DNA of 64,000 nucleotides, taken from contig CBDHFQ010000008.1 in assembly GCA_965262565.1 (NCBI GenBank), positions 350,154 through 414,153 on the forward strand, in the 5' to 3' direction. This DNA comes from CBDHFQ01 sp965262565 (GTDB taxonomy: Bacteria > Bacteroidota > Bacteroidia > J057). The notes below the pieces were generated by a model. That model saw nothing but the letters and a program-made list of their open reading frames with translations. It did no database searches and had not been told where the DNA came from. How positions within the stretch are numbered: position 1 is the first letter of the stretch; each line of letters opens with the position of its first letter. The translations under genes were made by a program, and so were the position numbers. Positions 27,386 through 37,007 of this stretch are shown piece after piece.

Positions 27386-28963
27386 ATGATGACTCGTACT
27401 GTAAATCTTTTTCTTAGTCTATTTTTTAGTTTTCTGCTTGTGGTTAAGGCAGACAATATTGGAATACCATCTGATGTTAAACAGATCGCGATTCTTGCGG
27501 GGCCAAAAAGCCATGCGCCTACAGAGCACGAATATCTCAAATCCGCCCGACTCATTAAGATGATGCTCGAACAATCATCCCTGAAGGGGTCAGTGAAGGT
27601 AGATATTTATGAAACGGGTTGGCCAGAAGATGTGTCCAACTTAGATAAAGCAGATGTGATAGTGGTTATTTCAGATGGCAGAGATGGGGATAAATTTTCT
27701 CCTGTTCCTTTTGCGACAGAGGATAGAATGCCTATCATGAAACAGCAGATGGATAGGGGGTGTGGGTATGTCGCCATTCATTTTTCTACCTTTTCGAATG
27801 ATAAGCTTGGGGAACAAGTGTTAGCATGGGGAGGAGGCTATTTTGACTGGCAGGATGATCAGGAAAAACGTAATTGGTATTCCTCTATAAAAACGACAGA
27901 GAGCGAGGTGAAAGTGGAAATAATGCCTCATCCTATCTCAAATGGGTTGGATGATATTAACCTGCGCGATGAGTACTATTACAACATCCGATTCAATCCG
28001 CATGATCGTGATGTAATACCCATTGCAGAAGTTCCAGCGCTGGGGAGTGAACAGCCGATGGGTAATGTCGTGGCCTGGGCAGTAGAGCGATCAAAGGGAA
28101 ATAGAGGATTTTGTACTACCATGGGCCATTTTTATGATAATTGGAAAAATACTTCCTTTCGAAAATTAATGCTGAACGGTATTATTTGGGCTGCTGGTGT
28201 AGAGGTCCCTAAAGAAGGAGTAGAAGCGCAATTTTATACAGATCGGCAAGTAACTGATTTTTTGTTTAGTGCTTCTTTGAAAGGGTTAATTCTTACAGGG
28301 AATCATCATCCTGCGCATGCATGGAAGGAAATAAGTGCTGAATTAAAGGAGATTTTGGAAGCAGATGAAAGAGTGCATGTAGATATTTCCATGGATATAG
28401 AAGATTTGAGTCAATACGACTTAAGAGATTATGATTTTCTGCTAATGAATTATTGTAATTGGGAAGATGCTACTGGGCTAAGTGACGCATCAAAAAAAGC
28501 TTTTTCTCATTATGTGAATGAAGGGGGAGGATTAATGATTATTCACTTTGCCAATGGTGCTTTCCATGCATCCTTACCCAAAGCAGAAGCATCCGATTGG
28601 CCTGAGTACAGGAAGATATGCCGTCGAGTGTGGGATCATAAAGCGGGAAGTGCGCATGATACATATGGCTCTTTTAGCGTTTCTGTTGCAAATCCATCAC
28701 ATGAACTTACTTCTGGTTTATCCGATTTTGACACTATAGATGAACTTTATTATGGGCAAGTGGGCGAAGCTCCTATCGATCCATTGCTCACCGCTAAATC
28801 TAAAGATACGGGTAATGATGAACCTTTAGCATGGACATATTTGTATGGAAAGGGAAAAGTATTTCAAACGGTGCTGGGACACGATTTGGCCTCCTTTCGT
28901 GCAGAAGAATTCAGGGAATTGATTCGTCGTGCTGGCGTATTTGTTTCTCGATCCAATAATTAA
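27386..28963 (+). CDS. Secreted protein with two ThuA-like domains
   Basis: This protein of about 525 residues has a short signal peptide (to about residue 20) and two ThuA (trehalose-utilisation type) domains in a row. The first covers about 27-270 (IAILAGPKSHAPTEHEYLKSARL and MGHFYDNWKNTSFRKLMLNGI). The second covers about 295-520 (LILTGNHHPAHAWKEIS and VFQTVLGHDLASFRAEEFREL). ThuA domains have a class I glutamine-amidotransferase-like fold and often accompany sugar dehydrogenases, with the activity unproven. I chose the ATG at 27386 because the upstream start is a TTG that adds nothing conserved. A double ThuA arrangement is less common than a single one. Confidence 0.87.
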   Translation: MMTRTVNLFLSLFFSFLLVVKADNIGIPSDVKQIAILAGPKSHAPTEHEYLKSARLIKMMLEQSSLKGSVKVDIYETGWPEDVSNLDKADVIVVISDGRDGDKFSPVPFATEDRMPIMKQQMDRGCGYVAIHFSTFSNDKLGEQVLAWGGGYFDWQDDQEKRNWYSSIKTTESEVKVEIMPHPISNGLDDINLRDEYYYNIRFNPHDRDVIPIAEVPALGSEQPMGNVVAWAVERSKGNRGFCTTMGHFYDNWKNTSFRKLMLNGIIWAAGVEVPKEGVEAQFYTDRQVTDFLFSASLKGLILTGNHHPAHAWKEISAELKEILEADERVHVDISMDIEDLSQYDLRDYDFLLMNYCNWEDATGLSDASKKAFSHYVNEGGGLMIIHFANGAFHASLPKAEASDWPEYRKICRRVWDHKAGSAHDTYGSFSVSVANPSHELTSGLSDFDTIDELYYGQVGEAPIDPLLTAKSKDTGNDEPLAWTYLYGKGKVFQTVLGHDLASFRAEEFRELIRRAGVFVSRSNN

Positions 28964-29120
28964 CTTCTATCAAAAATGCTCGAATTACTGCTCCCTTATG
29001 CATTACTCATAAGTGACCTTATTCGAAATATTGTTATTATAAGGTAAACGGTTCCATGAGAGCAAAAATTTAACTTATGGCTAAGTAATTTATCCTGTTC
29101 TTTACCTAAACATTGATCAT

Positions 29121-29753
29121 ATGAAGTTCCTGAGCAAATATGAAAAACTATTAGGACACCCCTTGGTGCTACTGCTGATAGGGACAATCTTAAGTTCCAT
29201 TATTATACCTGCCGCTGCCTACCAATTCAGTTATGTAAACAATAATAAGAAATTGCGAGTGGCCCTTTCACAGGAATTAATCGATAAAGATGTAGAAATT
29301 AAAGTAGGACTGAACAAGCTTAAATCGTGTTTGGAAATTTTTATTGATGATTATTGTTATTTTTATGATACGTTAGATTCCCGAATCCTACAGGATGATT
29401 TAAGAGAAGAAATGAATGACAATTACCTGGAGTTTGAACGAACAGCCTGGTTCTGGCATGCGAAGTATAACTTAAAAGCTCATGGATTGGGAATAGGAAA
29501 GCCAGATTCAGATTCTCTTTCATCCTATCTTGAAAAATATAATTTAAACGTCAGTAGAGCCTCCAAATCTATTGACACTTTATGGGTAGAGTGCTTAAGA
29601 AGAGATTTTTCCTGTGATACGGCCAGACTAAATCCTATAAAGAGTTATGTGAAAAAAACGATTGATATGTTACACTTTGAACGTGCAGACATTATAAGGC
29701 AAATGATCGATTTTATCTCTGACATAGAACTTGATAGAAAGGCCATTATATAA
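29121..29753 (+). CDS. Membrane-anchored protein of unknown function
   Basis: This 210-residue protein has one membrane helix at about residues 13-34 (HPLVLLLIGTILSSIIIPAA). The rest is a mostly helical, charged domain containing a few cysteines (SCLEIFIDDYCYFYD and WVECLRRDFSCD). No catalytic motif is seen. It resembles many small one-helix Bacteroidota proteins in layout but matches no family I can name. It lies alone between the ThuA gene and a decayed stretch. Confidence 0.6.
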   Translation: MKFLSKYEKLLGHPLVLLLIGTILSSIIIPAAAYQFSYVNNNKKLRVALSQELIDKDVEIKVGLNKLKSCLEIFIDDYCYFYDTLDSRILQDDLREEMNDNYLEFERTAWFWHAKYNLKAHGLGIGKPDSDSLSSYLEKYNLNVSRASKSIDTLWVECLRRDFSCDTARLNPIKSYVKKTIDMLHFERADIIRQMIDFISDIELDRKAII

Positions 29754-29866
29754 GGCAAGGAATTAACTGCTTCCTTCTTTTTATTTACCTCCTGGTCAAT
29801 GTAGATACTGTAGCTCAGCAACAAATGGAACAGCGAAAGCCACGCCACATATTGTCGATTGGCTAA

Positions 29867-30070
29867 AGAAGGGAAAGTCCCGATCCTGATCCATTGTTTA
29901 TTTCTTCTAACTGGATTTGGGCACCTGATGACAGTATCAAGAGATGGGATCGGACGGCTTATTTTGTAGATAGGATGTTGGAATTTTTAAGAAATCATAC
30001 CAATGAGCTCAGGCATGGGAGAGGAGAATTATTGGAGTGGTTTATCAAAAGTAATGAGTCAGAAAGGTAA
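29867..30070 (+). pseudogene. Possible gene remnant
   Basis: An open stretch of 67 codons with no upstream start reads PDPDPLFISSNWIWAPDD and later RMLEFLRNHTNELRHGRG before TAA at 30068-30070. Its composition is protein-like (aromatic and acidic residues in clusters), unlike the flanking AT-rich DNA. Upstream of 29864 the frames are broken. It may be the end of a decayed gene. I cannot say which family. Confidence 0.35.
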
Positions 30071-30193
30071 GTTCCCCAGCTAATGACTTCCTAACGCATT
30101 TTTAAAGCTCTGTTTGTATGAAATGGTCTCGGAATAGGCTATTATTAACCTTCGTTTATTTGTCTTAAATGTATATTTAATCATATAATATCC

Positions 30194-31063
30194 ATGCGAT
30201 TCATTGGTCTACTATTCTTCTCAATCATTATTTCTACTTTCGCTTCAGCCCAACGAATGGGAAAAGTGTACGACAATCTTTCCATGCAAAGCGATATCCT
30301 GGACATGGAGCGGAAATATGCCATCTATCTACCCCCGGATTATGAGCATTCAGAGAGGGATTATCCGGTGCTATATCTTTTGCACGGAGCGGGAGATGAT
30401 CAGACAGGTTGGGTTCAATTCGGAGAGGTGTTGCATATTACAGATAAAGCGATTCGTCAAGGCAAAGCTACGCCTATGATTATCGTAATGCCGGATGCCA
30501 ATACAGGCCAAAGAGGCTATTTCAACGATCCAACGAATACCTGGCGATACGAGGATTTCTTTTTTGAAGAATTGATACCTCATGTGGAAAAAACCTATCG
30601 CATAAAAGGAGAAAAGCGATACAGAGCTGTTTCTGGATTATCTATGGGAGGAGGAGGAACATTTATATATGCCTTACATCATCCTGAATTGTTTTCCTCC
30701 GCTTGTCCGCTCAGTGCTAGTGTGGGTCCTTTGAATCTAGATCAGGCAAATAGCTGGTTGAGTAGGAGAGGAGGAGGAGCCAATTATTCAGAGGAACAGG
30801 TTAAGGCATGGTACGAACAATACAGTGCATTGGAAGTGGTAGACCAAATGGAAGCGGAGGAGATCAACAAGGTACGTTGGTTTATCGATTGTGGGGATGA
30901 TGACTTTTTATATGAAGGGAATTCATTGATGCACATAGCTTTGACAAAAAAGGAGGTTCCTCATGAATATAGAGTGAGAGATGGAGCGCACAATTGGACC
31001 TATTGGCGGGAATCCTTGCCTGTAGTCTTGGCGTTTGTATCGGATGCTTTCCATCAGTATTAG
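30194..31063 (+). CDS. Secreted esterase (esterase D / feruloyl-esterase-like)
   Basis: This 289-residue protein has a Sec signal peptide (residues 1-19, ending FASAQ) and an alpha/beta hydrolase fold of the putative-esterase family. The nucleophile elbow is GLSMGGGG with Ser near residue 150. The oxyanion segment is YPVLYLLHGAGDDQTGW, the acid is in WFIDCGDDDFLYEGN near 240, and the catalytic His is in RDGAHNWTYWRE near 272. Related enzymes remove acetyl or feruloyl groups from plant or algal polysaccharides, which fits the neighbourhood. The true substrate is not visible from the sequence. Confidence 0.88.
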   Translation: MRFIGLLFFSIIISTFASAQRMGKVYDNLSMQSDILDMERKYAIYLPPDYEHSERDYPVLYLLHGAGDDQTGWVQFGEVLHITDKAIRQGKATPMIIVMPDANTGQRGYFNDPTNTWRYEDFFFEELIPHVEKTYRIKGEKRYRAVSGLSMGGGGTFIYALHHPELFSSACPLSASVGPLNLDQANSWLSRRGGGANYSEEQVKAWYEQYSALEVVDQMEAEEINKVRWFIDCGDDDFLYEGNSLMHIALTKKEVPHEYRVRDGAHNWTYWRESLPVVLAFVSDAFHQY

Positions 31064-31408
31064 CTCCATTTTACAGCACATACATAGCGATTCTATAATT
31101 TAAGTCAGCAGTCAAAAAGGAAGAGGTGCTAGAATATTCATGATAATAGAATCCAGCATATGTCTTTATTGAGTTCTACTATTTGGTGAATATTCGGCAT
31201 CAATAAATATAATCCTGTTAAGTTGATCAATTATAAAAATGCGTCTAATAAAGATTTACTTCTATTGTTATTCGTTCAATTGTTGATGGAGGGTTTATTT
31301 ATCTTGTTCGGATAATTGGCGATCAATAGGACGACTTCTGCTCTATTTATTCCCAACGTAAAAAAAGCTTGGAGATATATTAAGATCTATAATGAATAAA
31401 GAAATTAC
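31064..31408. other. Intergenic region between convergent genes
   Basis: About 345 AT-rich bases lie between two converging genes. I see no open frame, hairpin with T-run or repeat that stands out. Confidence 0.4.
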
Positions 31409-32791
31409 TTATTTCTCCTTCACCCAATCTAGCTCAAAACTTGCATATTTAATCGATTTATGGGGTTGATTCATCCGGTCATTATGGTGAAAGCTGTAGA
31501 CAACATGAATCCGACCCTCTTTCCCTTGAATAATGGCAGGATAATGGCTTCTGGTAGCTATATTCTTTCTCTCATCATGTTCTATTGACTTCCTCCATGA
31601 CCAACTTTCCCCCTCATCTTCCGAAATAGCTACACTCAAATCGGCCCTGGAGTTTTCAGAATGATTGTATGCCATCATCCATTCTCCATTGTCCAACATC
31701 GTCATGTCAAACCCTGCTCCTGGATTGGGAAGTTGATCGTCTTTTGCTATGGACCAACTCAATCCTCCATCTTTGGATATCGTATGCTGCATACGCTGAG
31801 GAGCAGGGCCATTATCTCGTAAATAGGCATGAAGATGACCATTTTTATCCTGAGCGATGGTAGGTTGTATGCCAATACCACCGATAACGGGATTACTAAA
31901 CTGCCAATGTGCTCCCAAATCATCCGTAATGGCAAAAAGAGAACAGTCTAATCCATCTGAATATAAGGGAACAATAATTCTTCGATCCAGGATAAAAGGT
32001 TTGTTTTTTGTTTGCCAACCGATGCGACGCGATAATGGATAGCCCAACATGATATTGTTTTGATCAGGCTCGTTTAATAATCTTCCTCGTCTCAACACAT
32101 TCTTCCCATTGGCTAAACTGTCGAGTGTTCGTTTATATCCATCCCATAGGTCTAACAATCGTCGCTGTTCCTCTTCGTTAAGGTGAGGAAGTAATTCTGT
32201 GGTAAAATAAGCCTCGTATTCGCCGAGTTGTTGTTGCACATTCTCTACGAAGCGATCGCCGGGCTGTATTCCTCTTTCCGTTTTATCTCCGGCTTTTACC
32301 AATAATACATCCTGCCAATGCCAAACAGGTGCTCCTACTTGTTCATAATCTTCACTGATCCTGTACATGGGAAGAGAGGTTTCCCATTGGTTAGCAATTA
32401 CAGGATACCACATGAGCCATAATCTCTGATTAGGATCGAGGAACAACATAGGATTAATGTCAGGAAATCCGGGTTTATCTGCCATTAAAAATGGTTCCGA
32501 CCAAATCGTATCTCCTTTTATTAATCTCGCGCCCATAATTCGCACATCATCCGCCCACCTTTCTCCCGATCCTTGAAACCATGCTGTTAACAAATCTCCA
32601 TTGGGTAATTCTACAATGGTGGGTCCGTGTACGTGTTCTTGTTGAAGAGGAAAGATTAATGTCTCCCAATAAGCTGAATCAGTGGTTGTAGATGGTTGAT
32701 GGAGGGAGGATTGTGCCAATAGGAAAAATGGGAAACAGCAGCAGATGAGAACACTGTAATGGTATCGGACTTGTTGGGGCAAATGGAACAT
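31409..32791 (-). CDS. Secreted sialidase-like (BNR repeat) protein
   Basis: This 460-residue protein has a signal peptide ending near residue 26 (FFLLAQ) and a six-bladed propeller of the sialidase superfamily. Asp-box-like motifs SKDGGLSWS and SEDEGESWSW are present. GPTIVELPNGDLLTAWFQGSG near the start and the PNPGAGFDMTMLDNGEWMMAYNHSE stretch near 360-385 fit the exo-sialidase-like family common in Bacteroidota. Many members are not true sialidases, so the substrate is open. Start and stop agree with the family length. Confidence 0.85.
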   Translation of the reverse strand: MFHLPQQVRYHYSVLICCCFPFFLLAQSSLHQPSTTTDSAYWETLIFPLQQEHVHGPTIVELPNGDLLTAWFQGSGERWADDVRIMGARLIKGDTIWSEPFLMADKPGFPDINPMLFLDPNQRLWLMWYPVIANQWETSLPMYRISEDYEQVGAPVWHWQDVLLVKAGDKTERGIQPGDRFVENVQQQLGEYEAYFTTELLPHLNEEEQRRLLDLWDGYKRTLDSLANGKNVLRRGRLLNEPDQNNIMLGYPLSRRIGWQTKNKPFILDRRIIVPLYSDGLDCSLFAITDDLGAHWQFSNPVIGGIGIQPTIAQDKNGHLHAYLRDNGPAPQRMQHTISKDGGLSWSIAKDDQLPNPGAGFDMTMLDNGEWMMAYNHSENSRADLSVAISEDEGESWSWRKSIEHDERKNIATRSHYPAIIQGKEGRIHVVYSFHHNDRMNQPHKSIKYASFELDWVKEK

Positions 32792-32900
32792 TTGTCAGGA
32801 GTTTGAAAGCTTACTGGTTGGTAATGTCTTCATTTGAAACAAATGATAGAGTAAGAATAGACTTTTATGTTTAAGTTAACAAATATTAAAACTCCTCAAA

Positions 32901-35393
32901 TTATTTAGGGAATTTATTAAGGCTGTTTTTTAGCATTTCTAATGCTTGATTCCATTCTGCAATTTTAGCCTTTACAATTTCCTTTTTTCTGACATCCTCC
33001 CAAATTTGATGCTGAAATTTCTCAAGAAATATTTGCCAATCAAATGCGGCAATATTGTTATAGGCTACCCTATCTATAAATTCTTCCACCATGGATATAC
33101 TTATGCTAGTAGGCAAGTCTTGCATTTCATATAATAATTCTGCTTCGCACCTTTTTAATGCCTTATCTATTAACATCTCGAGAGATTTAGGATTTTCATC
33201 TTCTGTATTAATGACACTAGGAAGATAAGAATCGGCCAAAATATTTTCTAATTTAGGTACGAATGATAAATCCTTAGTAGTCCTTATATTTTGACATTCT
33301 GCTAAAACTTTATCGATGGTATTTTTGAATACCTTACTCCTACTCTCAGATTTTTTCAATTTCTCTGCCGAATATATTGCTTGTTCAATAAATGAGTTAA
33401 TTCGATTAATATCCTTCTTTTTTACTGATTGATACTTATTAAAATACTCACATATGTTGTTTATAGAATGTACTAAGATTTTTATATCTGAATTTTCATT
33501 TTCGGTTCCATTATCTGAATAATAAATTTCATGAGGATCGAAATATTCTTTAATAATATGATAAACAAAATTTTGTACATAGCCTGAATAAGAAAAGTGA
33601 AATTCATTTAAATCTTGAATACCTTTTGAAAGGGTAGAATTTGGAGGCATGTTATTCTTCATCAATTGACTAAGATGTTCGAGAAATTCTAGCCCTTCCC
33701 CAAGATTTAATTTTCCAAGAAGATTTGACTGGGATAACACCCTGGCAATCCTTTTCTTTCTTTCATTTATAATAGAAGTTTGGCTTTTGCCTAAATCGTG
33801 AAAAATTGTTAAAATTTGCGCTCGAACATCTCTTAAAAGTCTATCCCAAACCCCTCTTTGAGATAATAAGATTTTTACTTTGTCATCGTATTTATTCTGA
33901 TCAGGTATTTCAATAGAATTCCTGCAAACTTCTATTAATTTTTTAATGGAAATTCCGAAATCAGTGGTTTCTTTATTTTGTTTTTCAGAGAATTTCAAGT
34001 CCTCCAGAAGTTTGATTAAGGATTTTCTTAATTCTAGGGAAAAAGCCTCACATTTATTATTAAAAAGTACATTAGACCCTGTACCTATCTGAGAATTAAT
34101 GGGATTAGAAATAATGGAATGAAGCTCTTCTGTCAAAGAATATAATTGTAATTTACATGTTTTCATCAATTGGTGATCAATGTTGATGATCTCATCATAT
34201 AAAAAATCAATAGCTTGTTGGAGAATATTCTTGGCGTCCTCAGCTTTAGAAAAATCCCCGGAAAGATATTTAGCAAATATTGACCCCAGATGCTTTGCCT
34301 TATTAGTGACTAAGGATGCATCAGTCTCTTCTGCATTTGCCTTATTTACCATCAATATAGCCCATTTATAAAGCGGTAGTTTATCAGCTAATACATTTTG
34401 AATAATATCGTATAACGCCAGATCTTCTTTTTGCCATTCATCTCTTTGTCCTATTACTTTCTTAGTTAAAAGAATTAAATCTACATCCTCTCCGATAGCT
34501 CGGATCATTTTTTCTTCATCCCCTAAGTGAGAATCCCCTAAGCCAGGAACATCAATCAAACCTAATAACTCAGCTTTATCGTTACCAAATTTTATGTATA
34601 TGTCAACCCTTTTTATACTGACGTATTCGTAAGAAACTTTAGTTGTATCTGTGGTACTGACATACTGATACTGAACGTATTGATTTACTTTATCTAAAGT
34701 AACAGACAATGCTTCTCTTTCTTTTAAAATGTTATCCTTATATTGGTCTCTATTTTTCCACAATTCATAAAAATTTTGATAATAGGCGGCATCTTCTTTA
34801 GAATAAATAGCAGTCTCTTCCGATAATTGAGGGATATACAATTCATCAAATGCTTTCCAAATAGTAGGCGTATTTTTGGGTAATCTTAATTGAGGGTACT
34901 TGACTAACTTATTGAAATATGGTTTTACAACAAACTCTAGGAATTCTTCCTCATTATAGAAATGTACCAGGGCTCCTTCATGCTCTGGATTCGAATTGTG
35001 AAAAATATTGCTTTGTGTGCTAGTGCAAGCAGGCCCTTTTTTAGCTGGAATAACCTCATCAGTTAATCCTGTTATTCTCTGCAAAAAAGTACTTTTTCCC
35101 TGACCCATTCTTCCAACCACTCCCATATTTATAGTATTTCTAGCAAAACGCTTCTCCAGCTTTTCCCAAATACTTTTTTCTGTAACGAGCCTTTTTCGAC
35201 ACGACTCAAAAGGTATTGATTCAATAACGCTTAGTTGGTCTTTCTCTAAAAAATCTTCACTCTGCAATTGTGATTTTACTGTATAAAGGTGATCGAGTGC
35301 TACAAGTATTTCATTTATATAAGTAATATAATGCTGTACTTCTTTGACGGACTTTTGACGTTTTAAGATAACTGCTTCTAAATTTCTTTGCAT
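32901..35393 (-). CDS. Stand-alone dynamin-like large GTPase
   Basis: This 830-residue protein has a helical N-terminal arm (residues 1-85), then a dynamin-type GTPase domain. The P-loop is GRMGQGKST (residues 94-102), the G3 motif is DVPGLGDS near 278, and the G4-like motif is MVNKAN near 349. A long helical stalk-like region follows to the end. Between P-loop and G3 it has a large insert. I see no membrane helix. Bacterial dynamin-like proteins remodel or guard membranes, and some take part in phage defence, but most act in pairs. No partner gene lies here. Its lysine- and asparagine-rich, AT-rich composition differs from its neighbours and suggests transfer. Confidence 0.82.
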   Translation of the reverse strand: MQRNLEAVILKRQKSVKEVQHYITYINEILVALDHLYTVKSQLQSEDFLEKDQLSVIESIPFESCRKRLVTEKSIWEKLEKRFARNTINMGVVGRMGQGKSTFLQRITGLTDEVIPAKKGPACTSTQSNIFHNSNPEHEGALVHFYNEEEFLEFVVKPYFNKLVKYPQLRLPKNTPTIWKAFDELYIPQLSEETAIYSKEDAAYYQNFYELWKNRDQYKDNILKEREALSVTLDKVNQYVQYQYVSTTDTTKVSYEYVSIKRVDIYIKFGNDKAELLGLIDVPGLGDSHLGDEEKMIRAIGEDVDLILLTKKVIGQRDEWQKEDLALYDIIQNVLADKLPLYKWAILMVNKANAEETDASLVTNKAKHLGSIFAKYLSGDFSKAEDAKNILQQAIDFLYDEIINIDHQLMKTCKLQLYSLTEELHSIISNPINSQIGTGSNVLFNNKCEAFSLELRKSLIKLLEDLKFSEKQNKETTDFGISIKKLIEVCRNSIEIPDQNKYDDKVKILLSQRGVWDRLLRDVRAQILTIFHDLGKSQTSIINERKKRIARVLSQSNLLGKLNLGEGLEFLEHLSQLMKNNMPPNSTLSKGIQDLNEFHFSYSGYVQNFVYHIIKEYFDPHEIYYSDNGTENENSDIKILVHSINNICEYFNKYQSVKKKDINRINSFIEQAIYSAEKLKKSESRSKVFKNTIDKVLAECQNIRTTKDLSFVPKLENILADSYLPSVINTEDENPKSLEMLIDKALKRCEAELLYEMQDLPTSISISMVEEFIDRVAYNNIAAFDWQIFLEKFQHQIWEDVRKKEIVKAKIAEWNQALEMLKNSLNKFPK

Positions 35394-35766
35394 GACAAAT
35401 AAAATAATGGCATAAGGAAATGTGATGTTAATACTATTTTGTTAAACTAGACTTTTTAGTAGCTTCCCAGTCTTTTTACTGTAATTTACAAAATAATCTC
35501 ATCCCAATACCTCTAGGCCAGTTTTATTTCAATATGACTGTCTTTCTGAATGGATAAAAAGAATTTAGGATATTTCCGTATCGATCTAACACTCTATACA
35601 AGATTATTTGCCTTACTTTGTAATACCTTCTATATATTTACGATGTGGGAAAAAACAGTATTTTCCTACACACTTCAAATAAGGGGAAATTTCGTAATTT
35701 TGCATAAAATAGGGTAGAGGGGGCATAGGAGGAGAATCAACTACACCATCAATTGATTGATAAACA
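35394..35766. other. Intergenic region between divergent genes
   Basis: About 370 bases hold the promoters of the leftward dynamin-like gene and the rightward LamG gene. No hairpin, repeat or short gene is convincing. Confidence 0.4.
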
Positions 35767-36849
35767 ATGAGTTTACTTGCTCTTACACTTCATTTGTTCA
35801 TTGGCAATAAATCTTATCAACCGCTCCGTCTCCGCCTCCATCCTCTTATGATCGTGTTTGTCTGCTCGTTCATCTTTTCGCATGGCGCATTGGCACAAAA
35901 CGCCTCTCTCTTTTTCGATGGAATAGATGATGTGGCTAGTGCAGATATCAATCTTCCTGGCGATTATACGTTTGAATTCCTCATTCAATTCCAGGATTTA
36001 CAGCAAGGGGAAGAAACTATTTTTTCTATGGGAGGAGCACAACGAACTCCTTGGTTGGGAACAGATAGTGCAATAGGTAATAGATTGTCTTTTTGGGATG
36101 GAGAAGAACTATTTGTAACAGATGCCTCTTTTGAGATAGGAACATGGTATCACATTGCTTTGGTGAAACAGAACAATCGAATCCTGCTCTTTATAGACGG
36201 TATCCAAGAGGTCGATGTTAGTGTAAATACTACGGCTCCTTCTGGTACCCTTTTTTGGGGTAGTCAAGGAAATAGTAATGCCGGCAGTTTTATCATAGAT
36301 GAACTAAGGATTTCTAATGTAGCGAGATATGTAGATAATGCTTACCTGCTTTCCGATTGTAACTTCAACTTTGATTTGTCAACTTATGCGTTGTATCACT
36401 TCAGTGAAGCCTCAACTTTTCAATTTGCCACAGATTTTTCAGGGAATGGACGTGAAATGACCCTTGGCGCTTCTTCCGCCATAGAAGATAGCGATCCTGA
36501 GTGGATTGAATTGTGCGATAGATGTATCAATTTAGGCGGAGCACTTTCAGGAATTATGTGCGAAACTCCTGAGGTCGAATTATTTGTTCCTAATGCCTTT
36601 ACTCCTAATGAGGATGGAATCAACGATGTCTACTTTATCAGCGGAGTTGGAATTCAATCTATGGAACTATTAGTATTTACTCGTTGGGGTAATTTAGTAG
36701 GCTTTTTTACCAATCCGAATAGTGGCTGGAATGGAAAATTTGTCAACGGCAAAAAAGCCCCTGAAGGAACCTACACTTTTAAATTAACGGTTCAGTTTGA
36801 GAATGGAACGGAAACATCTCGATCGGGAACGTTGATGTTGGCGAGATAA
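35767..36849 (+). CDS. LamG-domain protein with T9SS type B (gliding-type) sorting domain
   Basis: This 360-residue protein has an N-terminal signal region ending near residue 44 (SHGALAQN). A LamG/concanavalin-like domain covers about 45-230 (ASLFFDGIDDVASADINL and SGTLFWGSQGNSNAGSF), and a C-terminal gliding-motility-type sorting domain covers about 275-360. The latter begins VPNAFTPNEDGINDVYFI and runs through RWGNLVGFF to GTYTFKLTVQF, the classic type B signature. The protein would be exported by the type IX system and attached to the surface. Met28 (35848) is an alternative start that gives a more usual signal peptide. Confidence 0.88.
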   Translation: MSLLALTLHLFIGNKSYQPLRLRLHPLMIVFVCSFIFSHGALAQNASLFFDGIDDVASADINLPGDYTFEFLIQFQDLQQGEETIFSMGGAQRTPWLGTDSAIGNRLSFWDGEELFVTDASFEIGTWYHIALVKQNNRILLFIDGIQEVDVSVNTTAPSGTLFWGSQGNSNAGSFIIDELRISNVARYVDNAYLLSDCNFNFDLSTYALYHFSEASTFQFATDFSGNGREMTLGASSAIEDSDPEWIELCDRCINLGGALSGIMCETPEVELFVPNAFTPNEDGINDVYFISGVGIQSMELLVFTRWGNLVGFFTNPNSGWNGKFVNGKKAPEGTYTFKLTVQFENGTETSRSGTLMLAR

Positions 36850-37007
36850 AAGGAATAAGCTTGATGATTCGTACCAATGATTAAAATAATAACTGTGGAA
36901 AGCCGATGATAAAAGATTGCTATTGTCAATGATAATATGATATGGTAAACAAATTCCTTCTCCATCTGCAAAAAACTTAGTAACATTGTCTTTACAGGAT
37001 TTTCGCT

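Noticed and set aside
29016..29045. ACCTTAT...ATAAGGT dyad upstream of the gene at 29121
   Set aside because: Only seven pairs with a long loop in AT-rich DNA, with no T-run and no second copy.
4038..36849. A polysaccharide utilisation locus
   Set aside because: There are several glycan enzymes but no SusC/SusD pair or linked sensor-regulator, so the term is not justified.
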